A stretch of DNA of 64,000 nt from Cichorium intybus. Taxonomy: Eukaryota; Streptophyta; Magnoliopsida; Asterales; Asteraceae. The position numbers were made by a program, and so were the translations under genes. The stretch's first letter is position 1, and every line of letters begins with the position of its first letter. The stretch lies in NCBI GenBank assembly GCA_023525715.1, contig CM042012.1:59361205-59425204 (forward strand), written 5' to 3'. The notes below the pieces were generated by a model, which worked only from the letters and a program-made list of their open reading frames with translations, made no database searches and was not told the origin of the DNA. Below are positions 1-11,596 of this stretch, in pieces.

Positions 1-2340
1 TAACACCACGATACTTTTGTTAAGTATTAATATGTTAATCATAATGTATTTATGATTTAAAATGGTGTTCTAAGTATTAGAAAGTTAATACTAAAAAAAG
101 GGGGTAAATTGGTAATTTTACCATAAAAGGGTAATTTGGTCATTTGACCATGTAAAGGACCAATTATGTAAATATATTGTTTGCTTGTGGCAAAAGTATA
201 AAGAATGAAAGTTTTATTGTGATAAAATGTGAGAAAAGTGCCAAAAGTTCAAGAAAGTGAACTTAGGGACTAAAAATGTAAATCTGGAAAATATAAAAGA
301 GAATTCTCTTCATAATTATGAGAGCTGAACATTTCAGAAGCATCGGGAAGATTTCTTGGATGCGATTTCTGCAGAATTCATGAGGATTGAAGCATGAAAT
401 TGGATTGATGGCTTGGAATTAGAAGTTTTCAAGAAATTAAGGTTAGTACTTTGAATTCTAACCTATGTTTTTGTGTGTTCTTCATGGGAGAACTTTTGTG
501 ACTGAAATTTCAGTCGAGAATCATGCAGTTTATGGTTCTAAACTTCTAATAAGTCATATGTTAAGAACATATCTCAAAAATTGAAAGTAGGTTGTTATTT
601 TTCAAGAATTGAGATTTTGATCAAGAACCCTAGATTGTGAGTTCTTGTGATTAACTTGATTCTAATGGTTTATAATGAGTTCCAGATGTTATAATGAGTT
701 GTAGATGCTATATTGACTGAAAGAAATCAGTATAAGCAAGTAAAATTCAACAATTTCGGTTTTTGGACTAAAATTGTGAAAACGGGAAATCTTGGAAATG
801 GATTTGAATTTGACAATTTTATGGTTTAAAACTTGAAGTAAATGAAGGGTTTTGGTCCTGGAACAAACCCCTACTGATTAAGTAGTGTATTAAGTGCTTA
901 ATATGAGAAAATGGGATTTTGTAGCATAAAAATCGGAGTTTCTGGTCTGCTGTGCAGCAGGCGCGATGCGCCCTCACCCTGGGCGCGATGCGCCATCGAG
1001 GCAGAAACCTCCTGTGAAGATTTGAGCAATTTTCAAATTTGATTTTGATGCTAGGCTTATCCGATTGACCTGAAATTTTAAACATAGGGCTAATATGGTA
1101 TGAAACTTCATAGAAAATTGTCGGAATACGTATACGACCTCCCGAAAGTACTGTAGCAAAATACGTGTATTTTGGGAAAATGTATAATTTAAAGAAAGAT
1201 GGTAATTGAAAGTTATCATCTAGGAATGGTCCCCAATTATATTATATTGGACTCTCGTGTATTAGAGTCAATTGAAATGGTTGTTAACCTATTATCATTT
1301 GGTATATAAATGAATATATAGGTACGGGACGTATAAAACGGCAAGAAATATCGGGATACAATCGCAACAAGTATCCAGGTGAGTAATCTCACTGATATCA
1401 TATATGATATGTGTTTATTGAACTGTTACAGATTGAAACAGCTTTGGGGGACGAAAATGATATTTAATCTTGAAACTAAATGGTGCGGTCTTAGGACCAT
1501 GATTTTGGGTTATTGAACCTAAACTGGTGCGGCCTTCGGGCTATGATATAAATGATGAAACTGTTGGTGCGGCCTTAGGGCTATGATTTGATTGATAAAA
1601 TGTTTTGGTGCGGCCACTTGTGGCTATGATATTGGATGTTATATCCAACTGGTGCGGCCTATATGGCTATGATATTGTTATATGAAGATGGTGCGGCCTT
1701 ATGGCTATGATATTGGATGTATATCCAACTGGTGCGGCCTATTTGGCTATGATAATAATGATGAAACTGTTTGGTGCGGCTTATATGGCCAGGAAATATG
1801 GTGCGGTCAATTGTGACTAAGAAACATGGGACAGAAATGGTTAAATATGATTAAATGTGCAAATAACTGACGTGGCTTGACAATTACAGGTTATTATGGT
1901 TCAGCCTGTAAGGCTATGAAGTAGGATGTGAAATCCTAAGAGATATACGATCAGCCAGTAAGGCTAAGAGTTTGGATCCGATATCCAAATATATATACGT
2001 TTAGCCGGAAGAGGCTATCGAATGGGACCATGTGTTGAAAAGATGAGTCAGAAGAGATTCATCATATATAGGGAATTATATATGAATGTATTCTTATACG
2101 TGTTATTTGCAGATATGATTACTCACTGAGCTTTATAGCTCACGTTATCTGTTAAATGTCCATGCAGGTTAGCATGATCCTGATAAGGGAAAAGATAGAG
2201 TCCGTGACTAAAGAAGTGGGACTTTTAGATGCTATCAGTAGCAGCCCGGCTTCAAAGGAGATTACGGTATTTTATACTCTCCTTGATACACTTGTACCCG
2301 TTTTTAATAAAATATACCCCTTTTGCCATGGTTTAACCTT
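1..2340 (+). mobile_element. Ty3/Gypsy-type LTR, 3' end truncated
   Basis: The segment matches, in inverted orientation and over most of its length, the solo LTR at 46522-48883. Shared parts include the A/T-rich start, a GC-rich block near 960-1000, the GGTGCGGCC minisatellite and the block at 2156-2320. The forward LTR direction is set by the partner, whose strand-corrected end reads GGGTGTTACA. The expected first bases TG would lie just outside the window, since it opens with TAACACC. Similarity stops near 2340, so about 80 bp of the LTR 3' end is missing where Copia sequence begins. No coding capacity. Short ORFs inside, such as 2156-2356, are incidental. Lineage beyond Gypsy-like is inferred only. 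Confidence 0.75.
1483..1825 (+). repeat. GGTGCGGCC minisatellite inside the LTR
   Basis: About nine imperfect units of roughly 40 bp, each starting with TGGTGCGGCC or a one-base variant and followed about 10 bases later by GGCTATGAT. Spacing and inter-unit sequence vary. The same array, inverted and more decayed, lies at about 47040-47220 in the solo LTR, so it belongs to the LTR family. Confidence 0.85.
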
Positions 2341-2690
2341 TTATTTGACAAAGTGAAAGTCGACTTTAACATGTTTTTGCAGACTTTGTTGACTGCATAA
2401 GTGATATCTCAGTAGAAGCATGCATGAATTGGCAGACTTTGTTGACGGCATAAGTGATATCTTAGTAGAAGCATGCATGAATTGGCAGACTTTGTTGACT
2501 GCATAAGTGATATCTGGTCGTGAGAGAGTGACATATTGAAGAGCACCCGCCACTTGACGATACCGAATTGGGTTCTCAAAGAGAGAGCTGTCCCCCAACG
2601 AGAGATTGGTAATGGGGGTAATAGGCGTCGAGACAGGCTTGACTTGCAGTTTGAACGGGAGATTGACGAACATTCAAAGTGGCACAAAAA
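2341..2690 (-). pseudogene. Copia reverse transcriptase C-terminal fragment
   Basis: The minus-strand translation contains the block that links Copia RT to RNase H: KPVSTPITPI, then YRQVAGALQYVTLSRPDITY and AVNKVCQFMHA. In intact elements this lies after the YVDD motif and before the RNase H domain. Neither catalytic motif is present here. A 53-bp unit encoding DITYAVNKVCQFMHAST is triplicated; because 53 is not a multiple of three, each copy is read in a new frame. Non-functional. Confidence 0.8.
2379..2515. repeat. 53-bp direct repeat, about 2.6 copies
   Basis: Units begin GCAGACTTTGTTGAC at 2379, 2432 and 2485, a constant spacing of 53 bp with only one or two differences between copies. 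It sits in the Copia RT fragment, at the edge where the rest of the RT/RNase H sequence is missing. Confidence 0.9.
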
Positions 2691-2879
2691 TCATGACGAC
2701 TGCAAATCAGAAGCTTCCCGATGACGGAGCTCTGTTTGGTGCCGGCGGCTGTATTATTATATATGTGAAAAAAAAGCAGAAATGGAGAAATATTGAAGGC
2801 ACCTCCGACGACTAAAAGGTCGCCGGAGGTGGAGGTCGGTGGCAGCGGGTTGTGGTCAGCAGTAGGGTTTTAACCTAGA

Positions 2880-2891
2880 GCTCTGATACCA
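2880..2891 (-). other. Copia primer-binding site
   Basis: The plus strand reads GCTCTGATACCA, so the minus strand reads TGGTATCAGAGC, complementary to the 3' end of plant initiator methionine tRNA. It marks the inner edge of the 5' LTR that starts at 2892. Confidence 0.8.
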
Positions 2892-3120
2892 AGATAAACT
2901 TGGTAATTGTATTGTAAATCAGTAAATTTGTGTGTACAAATGAGGAGGACAGGAAGCCTTTATATAGAGGCTCTTCTGGAATACAAAGAGACATGGAATA
3001 CCAAAGGTCAAGGAACCCAAGAGTCATGGAATACCAAGGGTCAAGGAACCCAAGGATCATGAAATATAATTAATGTAATTGTCTAATATCGCATAACCGT
3101 ATCGTATTTAGGATACTTTA

Positions 3121-4340
3121 TTTGCCAGTTGTAGTAGTGAATATTTATACAATATTATATGGTAAAATACATAATATGTTTCCTTAAAATATATTAAGTA
3201 CTATACGTAATTTCAATTAATATTTGATGTGCTAAAAGTTACTTTACATATAATTAAACGTTTAATAAAAAGTCACAAACTTTACAATCTAAAAGAATAG
3301 TTTGTTTTAGAGGGAGGCTGTTATTCGGGCTTTCGTTTGGACTCTTTGGGCATATAATAAAAGTATTTAGGGGCCTTTGTAAAACTACTTCCCAACTCGT
3401 TGCTGAAGTTAAGTTGTTATCTTTCCTCTCGTTTGAATGTAGAGGAAAGGGAGGTAGGCATGTAAACTGGTTAACTGGGGTTTGGGGGCTTAATCTCCCG
3501 CTGTCTCTATTTTTCTAGTTCCTCGTTGGATTTCTCAAAAAAAGTCTTACTGTTAAAAAAAAACATTAAAACCCATGAAATACCTTAATCGTATTTTATA
3601 AATACCTTAATCGTATTTTATAATTTAACGTTATTAAAGACTAATGACTAATATATCTATTGTGATATACAAAAAACTGGCCTTTACAATTATTATTATT
3701 ATAAAATAAATTTACATTTAAAAAAAGTAATTAAAGAAAAAAGTCATACTCTAAATCAAGTATAAGTTTAATATTTATTGAATGCCTGCTTATTAAATTT
3801 ATGTTTATTTTATTTATTTAAAACATAACTAATAAAAACATATAAATATTTTTATTAAATTTATGTTTATCTTATTTATATAAATTATTATGTATACGTA
3901 CAAAATAAGTTTTATAATTAATAAAGATAAATGTTAAAAAGATTTTAACTTTTCCCATAAACATATTAAAATATTAGCCTGTATAATATAACAATAAACA
4001 AGTCGAAAAATAAATGTGTTAAACTTAATTTGACGATCAAAGAAGCAGGTCCAATTCAATTGAGAGTTCATGCATTCTCCCAAAAAAATAAAAAACATAA
4101 AAAGGCAATGCCCCAAAGTCCACGACCCCATGCCCACTGAAAACATTTTAATTTTGAATTCAGATTGACTTTTATTAAGACACCAATATCCAATGCTGGC
4201 ATTGACTCCTTGTATCCATAACTACTCGGAAGGAGCTTGCATGAGGTTTATATGGGGAGCACCTCGACATCCATACCTCCCCACCTCATTATTAAATTTT
4301 CCCCTTACCTTCTTCTTATCTTTAGATTCACTTTTCATGC
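3121..4340. other. AT-rich intergenic DNA, possible non-LTR tail
   Basis: No convincing gene. The stretch 3305-3560 is less AT-rich. In its plus-strand frames it gives short peptide patches (around AVIRAFVWTLWAYNK) that loosely resemble the C-terminal end of plant LINE proteins, and it ends in an A-run near 3557. That reading is weak. From 3560 to 4150 the DNA is simple A/T-rich sequence. The last 200 bp are the promoter region of the EXO-like gene. Confidence 0.35.
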
Positions 4341-4348
4341 TATAAATA
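4341..4348 (+). promoter_or_regulatory. TATA box of the EXO-like gene
   Basis: TATAAATA, 80 bp upstream of the ATG at 4421, followed by a pyrimidine-rich, ATG-free leader (ends ...CTTCAACA). Distance and sequence fit a plant RNA polymerase II core promoter. Confidence 0.7.
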
Positions 4349-4420
4349 CCTCTTCATTCCCCAACTCCATTTTCATCAACTCTTCCTATTATTCCCTTCT
4401 TCTAATTAAAATCTTCAACA

Positions 4421-5287
4421 ATGTCTTCGAGTACTCGTTTTCTCCTAAAGCTTCTCTTTCTGTTGACTCTTTTCCACACGTCATTTGGTGCTAGACGACT
4501 CACTGAGTTGGTCCATGACTCGTCTCCGATTATGCAAAACCACAATGGTCCTCTCCTTTCCGGCAATATCTCCGTCAACCTCATTTGGTATGGCAACTTC
4601 AAGCCTTCCCAGAAAGCCATCATCAACGATTTCATAACCTCCCTCTCCATAAAATCCCACATCCAACCATCTGTCGCCACGTGGTGGAAGACGACGGACA
4701 AATACTACTCCAAAACCAAGAAAGCCTCACTCCGGCTTGGTAAACAAGTATCCGACCGGGGTTGCTCGCTTGGTAAATCCTTAACAGACAAACACCTACG
4801 CCAGTTGGCTGCAAAGGGTGAACCAAGAAATGCCGTCAACATAGTTTTAACAGCAAATGACGTGGCAGTTGCCGGATTTTGCTCTAGCAGGTGTGGCACC
4901 CATGGTCACGGCTCATCTTCCCATGTGAAAGGTAAAAACTACAGGTTTGCGTATATCTGGGTTGGCAACTCGGTAACTCAGTGTCCTGGTCAATGTGCGT
5001 GGCCCTTCCACCAACCCATGTACGGACCACAGGGTGCACCACTGATCGCACCCAACAACGACGTGGGTGTAGATGGGATGGTTATTAACCTGGCTAGCCT
5101 CATGGCTGCTACGGCTACGAACCCATTTGGGAATGGGTATTATCAGGGAGATGCCGGTGCACCGTTAGAAGCTGCATCCGCTTGTCCGGGGGTGTACGGT
5201 AAAGGGGCGTACCCAGGGTACGCCGGAGATTTGTTGGTGGAGTCGACGACGGGTGCAAGTTATAATGCACATGGTACAAACGGATGA
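4421..5287 (+). CDS. EXO-like: EXORDIUM-like / phosphate-induced protein 1 family, truncated
   Basis: Single-exon gene for a secreted PHI-1/EXORDIUM family protein (PF04674 type). Arabidopsis EXO acts in the apoplast and promotes brassinosteroid-linked growth; its biochemical activity is unknown. Seen here: a hydrophobic signal peptide (residues 1 to about 23), then family landmarks NLIWYGNFKPSQ (about 54-65), SVATWWKTTDKYY (about 84-96), GFCSSRCGTHG (about 153), FAYIWVGNSVTQCPGQCAWPF (about 176-196, rich in conserved Cys) and NNDVGVDGMVINLASLMAAT (about 212). The ATG is the first after the TATA box and gives the signal peptide directly. The frame closes with TGA at 5285-5287 after 288 codons, but the same frame continues for 19 more family-typical codons. 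Closest remembered relative is EXO or its EXL paralogues. Family assignment is secure; function after truncation is uncertain. Confidence 0.93.
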   Translation: MSSSTRFLLKLLFLLTLFHTSFGARRLTELVHDSSPIMQNHNGPLLSGNISVNLIWYGNFKPSQKAIINDFITSLSIKSHIQPSVATWWKTTDKYYSKTKKASLRLGKQVSDRGCSLGKSLTDKHLRQLAAKGEPRNAVNIVLTANDVAVAGFCSSRCGTHGHGSSSHVKGKNYRFAYIWVGNSVTQCPGQCAWPFHQPMYGPQGAPLIAPNNDVGVDGMVINLASLMAATATNPFGNGYYQGDAGAPLEAASACPGVYGKGAYPGYAGDLLVESTTGASYNAHGTNG

Positions 5288-5347
5288 AAGTATTTGCTGC
5301 CGGCGTTATTTGATCCCTCTACTTCTAAATGTTCCACTTTGGTTTAA
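5285..5347 (+). pseudogene. Stranded C-terminal tail of the EXO-like gene
   Basis: Directly after TGA (5285-5287) the same frame reads KYLLPALFDPSTSKCSTLV and then TAA at 5345-5347. The family ends in a closely similar sequence preceded by Gly-Arg, so TGA most likely replaced CGA (Arg), a C-to-T change at a CpG site. The full frame would be 308 residues, normal for the family. The lost tail contains a conserved Cys. Confidence 0.88.
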
Positions 5348-6778
5348 CAAGCGTAACCCCAACTCCCCAAGGAAGGACGCTGTTTCTTCTGGTTTTTGGA
5401 CGTGAACCGGTTAGAAATATTGTATAAAAAAAATAAAAATGAAAAGAAAAAATAAGAAAATGTGTAGGAAAAAGGAGTGGTACAATGTAACTGGAAAACT
5501 GTTAACTATGTATTCGTTTATTTATTTTAATCGCCTAATATATGTTTTCAGTATATGTTTTTAATATTAAGTAATTAGGAAACATTTTAGCTATTACTAT
5601 GGTATATTTGTGCAGGTAAACTTATACCAAGATTATCAAAGATAACTTTCATGTCACACGTATACTTTGGATAGTGTATTTTCAATGGGCTTAACAAAAG
5701 TATTGTATCGTGTAGGTTGAAACTTACAGGAATTAAGATAGCTTGACTTTATATTGATCTATTTAATTATCATGTCATACACTGTCAAATTGTTTACTTT
5801 CGTATCGTATTCCTGTCTGTTGGCGGATGTAGGGTTTACACCTTCTTTGTTGTATCACACTTGATAAAAATATCAAATAAGTTGAAAGATTAGGAGTTTG
5901 TGAGGTAGAAAATAAAAAGTGAAAATTGATGGAGTAGCAGTATGGGAGTTACTTGTGGGAATGTGCGAATTAACAATAAGTCTATAGGAGTCAAGTTATA
6001 GTGAGAGGGAAGTGGCTGAGTGCAATTATGATGTATGTATATTAATAAAAAAACGTGAAAAACTAAAAATAATATTGACTGAGACGGTTAATCAGTGACT
6101 TGCACATTACAAAACAACTCAATCTAAAGCCTTCCTATTTACATTTGGTTTTGGATTTGGGCATGTCCTATTTATCTAAAGAACTAAAGATACTTGCATA
6201 TAAATAACTGAACCATTTTCAAGTTCAAAGTTTCAATACTAACATTACCCGTTTAGTTTTTGTGTCATGTCGTGTCAACCCCTATAACTAAACATGTTTA
6301 ATTCTTTTACTCGAACTCTTTTATATGTGTGTCGTGTTTGTGTCATTTTTCATGTTGTGTCGAGAATTATGACACCTAATTTTCAAATAATCTTATCATT
6401 CTAGAACTCTTACTTTTTTACCATACCACCTTAGCATCGGATCACTCTTCATTAGCCTTCCCTCATTTCTCATTTCACCCAATAAATAGTTACCTCTTAT
6501 TTGTTACCTATTAAATATGATAAGGCTCTTGTAGTATACAACTAATAAAGAAAATGAAACGAGAAAACTAGGGTGAAGGATTGCGGTGCATTCTCACAGT
6601 GGAGGGACAAAAAATAAGTGGAAAATGGGAGGAGCAGTTTTCACCGCACCTCACTACAGTCCAAGGTAGTTCGTCGCATGATATAGTGAAATCACACCTG
6701 CATAGCTTAACTTATATTATACCTTACTTATCTTTTATATTTAAATATAGTTTAGTAATTTACAACTATAGGATTATG
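5348..6778. other. Intergenic DNA after the EXO-like gene
   Basis: The 3' flank of the gene is A-rich (around 5425-5460). The rest is AT-rich, with no ORF I can assign and no recognisable RNA gene. The stretch 6240-6380 has GTGTCGTGT-type words seen in dispersed plant repeats, but I cannot delimit an element. Confidence 0.5.
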
Positions 6779-9700
6779 TGATAACTGTCAAAATTGGTCA
6801 ACAAAGGTCAACTGAAGCATACATTAGGTAACACGTGGAAATGTAATTTTCATAATCTTCATATTGTATTATTGAAAGTTACAGCAGTTCCGTCGCTGAG
6901 AATAATAAATGTACACAAGAATTGAACAGTAAAATGCATTACGTGGTGCCTTAAACACTAAATATGAAATAAATGAGCATATATAATGGAGCGTAATATG
7001 ATCTAGTATTTAATTTCATAGCCTGATTATTTTTCCGGTAAAACGTCATATACCGCGAACCCGGAAGTTACCGTACTTTTATAAAAACCCAAGCTTTTAT
7101 AAATGAGACTAGTTAGTTTTTATAAAAACTAACCAAAGACATCTTTTCTCTTTTATAATGATGGCTAAGCCACCCTAATATCTTACACCTAAAAGCTAAA
7201 AACCATTTCCCCATGCATTTTAGCCATTTTCCCATGCAACTAACTGTTCCCCATGCAAAGTCACCTCATCTCCGCCCTCTCCATCATAATCTCGGCCAGG
7301 AAGAGACATTTCGCACCCTCACTTCATCTTCAAACTCACTTCTCATATTCTCTCAAAGGGCTTCAAGAATTTCCAAGTGATTCCAAGCTTTTCCAAGTGT
7401 TTTTCAAGAAGATCTTGGTAAATTCATGTTCATTCTAAACTTGCATTATCATTTCTACCGTCACTCTTGGTTGATCTTATATTCACTCCCTTGATCTTAA
7501 ACCATAGATCATCTTGAAGATCAAGTCATTTCCAAATTGCAAAGCTTTGGTCTTTTCTTCTTCAAACTCAAGATTTGCTTCGAGTGTCAGTTCATACCCC
7601 ACTTTTCTACTCTTTTTAAGTGGTTTATGGGGGAGAATACAAGTCTTAAAACTCTATATTTTGCTCTTGAAATATGATGTGTTCATATGTTTGGTCATCT
7701 TACTATAAAAGTGTTTGGTATAAAAATGTGCTAAGATAAACTAAAATACATATTTGGTTCAAAAAACTAACATGCAAGACTTTTAGACACCTTTGTCACC
7801 AACAAAAATTCCTGTTTTACTTTGTTGGTGAAATTGTCATAAAAATGATACACTATATTATCTTTTGGAAAAAAGACATGAAAATACATTTTTCATTAAA
7901 ATATTCATAAAAATTACTTTGTCATATAATGTTGGACAAAAATAAAATGTAAATGTCTACATAAGTAAAATGGTCTAAAATAAATATGTCGTTATTATCT
8001 TTACGTGAAAAATAACTATTTATAGGAAAAACGTTACTTTTTACGTAATAACGACTATTTGGACTTATAACGACATAATAAACTTGGGAAATGGCTTTTT
8101 GCAAAAAGTTGGTATTTAACACAAAAATGACTATTTTCAAAGTATAGTGTATGAAAAATGATCATTTAGAAAGATTACCATCATTTTGATAAAATGACAA
8201 GAACTAAAATGTTGCTATCACTTATGTAAAATGACCAAAACTAACAACTTGCCATGAATGTTTGATAAATTGTTAAGTTATATTGAATGACTTAGGTGTA
8301 AGAAATTACACATTTCAACTACTTAACATCTTTTAGTCATAAATACCAAGGTTGTGAAAATGCTTGACGGTAGCTTGGCGGTCGAGTGGGGTTAAGAGAT
8401 TAATCGGATTAATCGAGGATTAGTCGGGGATTAATCGGAGACCCTAAACAATAAAGGAACTCATTTAAAAATATATAAATATAACAAAATAGCAAAGTTT
8501 AATACATTTTATTTCGAGTTACACATCAAAAATTATACATTGGTTTATTTTTATGCATTAATATTGATTTTTTCAGTTTTATTGAGTTATTAGAGAGTGT
8601 TTGTGTCAACATTTAAAACTAAAAAAGTTAAAAAAATTAAAAAATCTAAAAAATGTTAAAAATGACCGCCAAGACAGATTAATTGGCCGCCAATACCGAT
8701 TTTTGCAGCAAACCGTCAAGCTGGCCGATTAGGCCTAATCGTAATCGGTTGAAGACCGTCAAGCGATTAATCGTCAATTAATCGGCCGCCAAGATCGATT
8801 TCTGCAACACTAATAAATACGTTAACATGATGAAAAACATTTATATAAATTATAATGATTACAATTTATGGAATAAACGACAAAGATACGACAGAAATAC
8901 GAAAGATAATTATATAAGTGTATGATTATTACATACTATAATTATCATGAGTACATTTCGATAAGTACAAATACAAAGAAGTTGCAATACATTTACAAGT
9001 AAGGTTTTACGTTATCATTATCATGGGTACATTTTGATAATTACAAATACAAAGGAATTTTCAATACATTTATTAGTACAGTTTTACGCTATAATTATCA
9101 TGGTACATTTTGATAATTACAAAAAGATTTATTTCAGTAGAAACTAGGATAAAACATCACGTTGGGTAGTTATGTGAGACATTACTTCACAGTACTAAAA
9201 GAAGTACAAATTATGTCCTGGATTATAACCATAATCATTCATGATCGAGATAGTTGTATATAGATCTATATGAGACTGACAATCCCCACCTATGGTTGTT
9301 AGCTACAACTATGACCGACGGGTCAAGGGTGACAAATGCCTTAATACTGCGACGCTTGAAGAACTTCGTGACAGGCCATCAAGTCGTAACAATGTTATAA
9401 TGACTCACATGAACAACAACGAATATCCTGGGTTTGGGGGAAAATATCTTCAAATGGTTTTATGTAAATATAAAACTACATGTTGCTTTATACAAAATAT
9501 AAGTATGGTTTTACTTATACATTAGGTTTATGGGATTAAAACTAAATTTCAGTAATATACAATTATAAGTACGACTTTACTTATATATATGAGTTTTATA
9601 GTATTAAAACTATGATTTACCAAGTTACGAATATAAGTACGGTTTTACTTATACATACGAGTTTTATGGAAATTAAAACTACATTTTATCAAGATACATA

Positions 9701-10028
9701 TAAGTATGGTTTTTACTTACACAAGGGTTTTATGGATTTAAAACTACAATAACGTTAAAGAAAATATTATTTTTCTTGGTATATACGCTACGAGTTTTCA
9801 CAAAGAAATTACTAAGTTTTCTCATTACAAACATCTTATGAACTCACCAACGTAATGTTGACACTTGCAAAATGACTTGTATTCTCAGGTAAAAATAAGT
9901 CAGGTTCGACTAATCTTTTCGGATGGGACGCGAAGACGTATCTTTTGAATATTTTTATATCATACTGTAATTGGTTTGAAACAATATCGTTTGAACAATG
10001 TAACTCTCCAATTATAATGTATGATGGT
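6779..10028 (+). repeat. T1 5' LTR (3' end lost)
   Basis: Begins TGATAACTGTC. It aligns with 11597-15015 through shared landmarks: the TTACAGCAGTT block, the TTTTATAAAAACC promoter-like block (7077 vs 12069), the ATATGTCGTTATTATC block, an hAT-like insertion, and GTAACTCTCCAATTATAATG near the end. Relative to LTR2 it lacks about 190 bp after position 6875. ORFs such as 9292-9525 recur in LTR2 and are not genes. Confidence 0.75.
8347..8812. mobile_element. hAT-like non-autonomous DNA element in T1 LTR1
   Basis: A 466-bp block flanked by the 8-bp direct repeat ATAAATAC (8339-8346 and 8813-8820), the TSD length of hAT transposons. Its ends are imperfect inverted repeats: CAAGGTTG at the left, and CAACACTA at the right. 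The inner parts also mirror each other (CTTGGCGGTCG near the left, CGGCCGCCAAG near the right). The middle is rich in GATTAATCGG-like words. No transposase is encoded. Confidence 0.75.
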
Positions 10029-11596
10029 AGTAGCAGATTCCTTGAGCCAAAAAGAATACTCGGGACGTCGAGTAAAATCATTAACAATGACCATACACTC
10101 GCACCTTCCCACTCAAATTAGGGATGCTTAGCTTGAGGCCCTGAAACCGGAAAACATCATGAGTGAAGCCCTACGGGGAATGGATAAGAAGTTCGAACTC
10201 AGGGAGGACGGGACACGATGCTTCATGGACCGAATTTGGACACCAAAGTTCGGTGCCTTCAGAGAGTTGGCCGTGGAAGAGGCTCACAAGACAAGGTATT
10301 ACGTTCATCCTGGGTCAGAAAAGATGTACTTAGACTTGAAGAAGCTGTACCGGTGGCCGAACATGAAAGCCGAGATTGCCACCTTCATAAGCAAGTGCTT
10401 GACCTGTGCAAAAGTCAAGGTAGAATACCAGAAGCCCTCGGGTTTGTTACAATAATCGGAGATACCCGAGTGGAAGTAGGAGCGGATCACCATGGATTTC
10501 ATAACGAAACTACCTAAGACCGCTGGTGAGCTCGACACCATTTGGGTAATTGTAGACAGATTGACGAAATGTGCACACTTTATACCAATCAAGGAGACCG
10601 ATAAGATGGGGAAGCTAACAAGGATATATCTCTAGGAGATCGTAAGATTGCACGGTGTGCCAATATCCATCATCTCGGATAGAGATAGCCGATTTACTTC
10701 ACACTTTTGGCAATCTCTGTAGAAGCCCTTGGGAATCAGACTCGATATGAGCACAGCTTACCATCCACCAACAGATGGCCAGAATGAACGAACCATCCAA
10801 ACATTGGAAGACATGCTACGCGCCTGCATAATAGAAGTTGGCAAAGCATGAGACATTCATTTGTCACTGATTGAATTCTCCTACAACAACAGCTATCACA
10901 CTAGCATCAAAGTTACGCCGTTGAAGCTTTGTACGGGCGCAAATGTAGATCACCGTTGTGTTGGGCTGAAGTTGGTGATACCAAACTACCTAAAGGTCAA
11001 GTGATAAACAACACACTCACCGGCCCAAAGATTATACGAGAAACAACAAAAAAGATCGTCCAAATACGGGAAGTATTAAAAGCGTCTCGTGACCGACAGA
11101 AGAGCTATGCTGACAAAAGACGCAAGCCTATGGAATTCCAAGTGGGTGACCAGGTCATGTCAAAGGTCTCCCCTTGGAAGGGAATGATACATTTCGGTAA
11201 AAGGGGAAAGCTTAACTCAACGTACATAGGACCCTTCGAAATTCTGGCTAGAATTGGTCCTGTAGGCTACAGCTTCATGTACCCTAGGAGCTAACCAAAG
11301 TACACAACACTTTTCACGTGTCGAATCTCAAAAAGTGTCTATCCGATGAAACCCGGGTGATTCCTCTGGATGAGACCCAAGTAAACGAAAGCTTACACTT
11401 TATAGAGGAACCAATGGAGATCATGCATAGGGAAGTCAAGATAACAAAACAAAGTCGCATTCCAATAGTAAAGGTCTGATGGAAGGCTAAGCGGGACCTG
11501 AGTTTACTTGGGAGCGCGAGGATCCGATGAACCAGAAGTATCCCTAACTATTTCCAAATCCCTAGGAGTCCGGTATCTAAAACTAATTTCGGGACG
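10029..11596 (+). pseudogene. T1 pol remnant: integrase plus chromodomain-like end
   Basis: The only coding remnant of T1. 10159-10455 gives the integrase zinc-binding region (H-H-C-C pattern ending SKCLTCAKVKVEYQKPSG). Further on are pieces of the catalytic core, with MDFITKLPKT and DRLTKCAHFIPI, then a SDRDSRF-like strand, then HPPTDGQNERTIQTLEDML, so all three catalytic acidic residues are recognisable. 10929-11294 gives the C-terminal part (YGRKCRSPLCW, RQKSYADKRRKPMEF, VSPWKGMIHFGKRGKL). A decayed chromodomain-like tail follows to about 11560. Several stops and frameshifts break the frame, for example TAA at 10453-10455. Gag, protease and RT are absent. Confidence 0.85.

Larger units (their letters stand above)
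2341..3120 (-). mobile_element. Internally deleted Ty1/Copia element
   Basis: On the minus strand the order is LTR (about 3120 down to 2892), primer-binding site, about 190 bp of leader, then directly a reverse transcriptase fragment. Gag, protease, integrase and most of RT are gone. The LTR holds a TATA box (plus-strand TATATAG at 2961) and a two-copy repeat of about 33 bp near 2985-3055 (TGGTATTCCATG). The outer LTR end is not resolved. The left edge abuts the Gypsy LTR at 2340. Likely a deletion derivative, not an active element. Confidence 0.7.

Noticed and set aside
1483..1825. Possible CRISPR-like repeat array
   Set aside because: Units and spacers are both repetitive and variable in length, no cas genes, plant LTR context; it is a minisatellite.
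2341..2673. Plus-strand ORFs 2536-2724 and 2606-2815
   Set aside because: Antisense readings of the Copia RT fragment and leader.
3305..3560. LINE 3' end
   Set aside because: Only short peptide resemblance and an A-run; no RT or endonuclease motif, no TSD. Kept as a remark only.
4402..4899. Minus-strand ORFs opposite the EXO-like gene
   Set aside because: Shadow frames of the GC-richer coding strand; no homology and no promoter.
9292..9525. ORF MVVSYNYDRR..., with a similar ORF at 14287-14496
   Set aside because: Both are inside the T1 LTRs at the homologous place; similarity reflects LTR duplication. No domain, and the two differ by frame-breaking changes.
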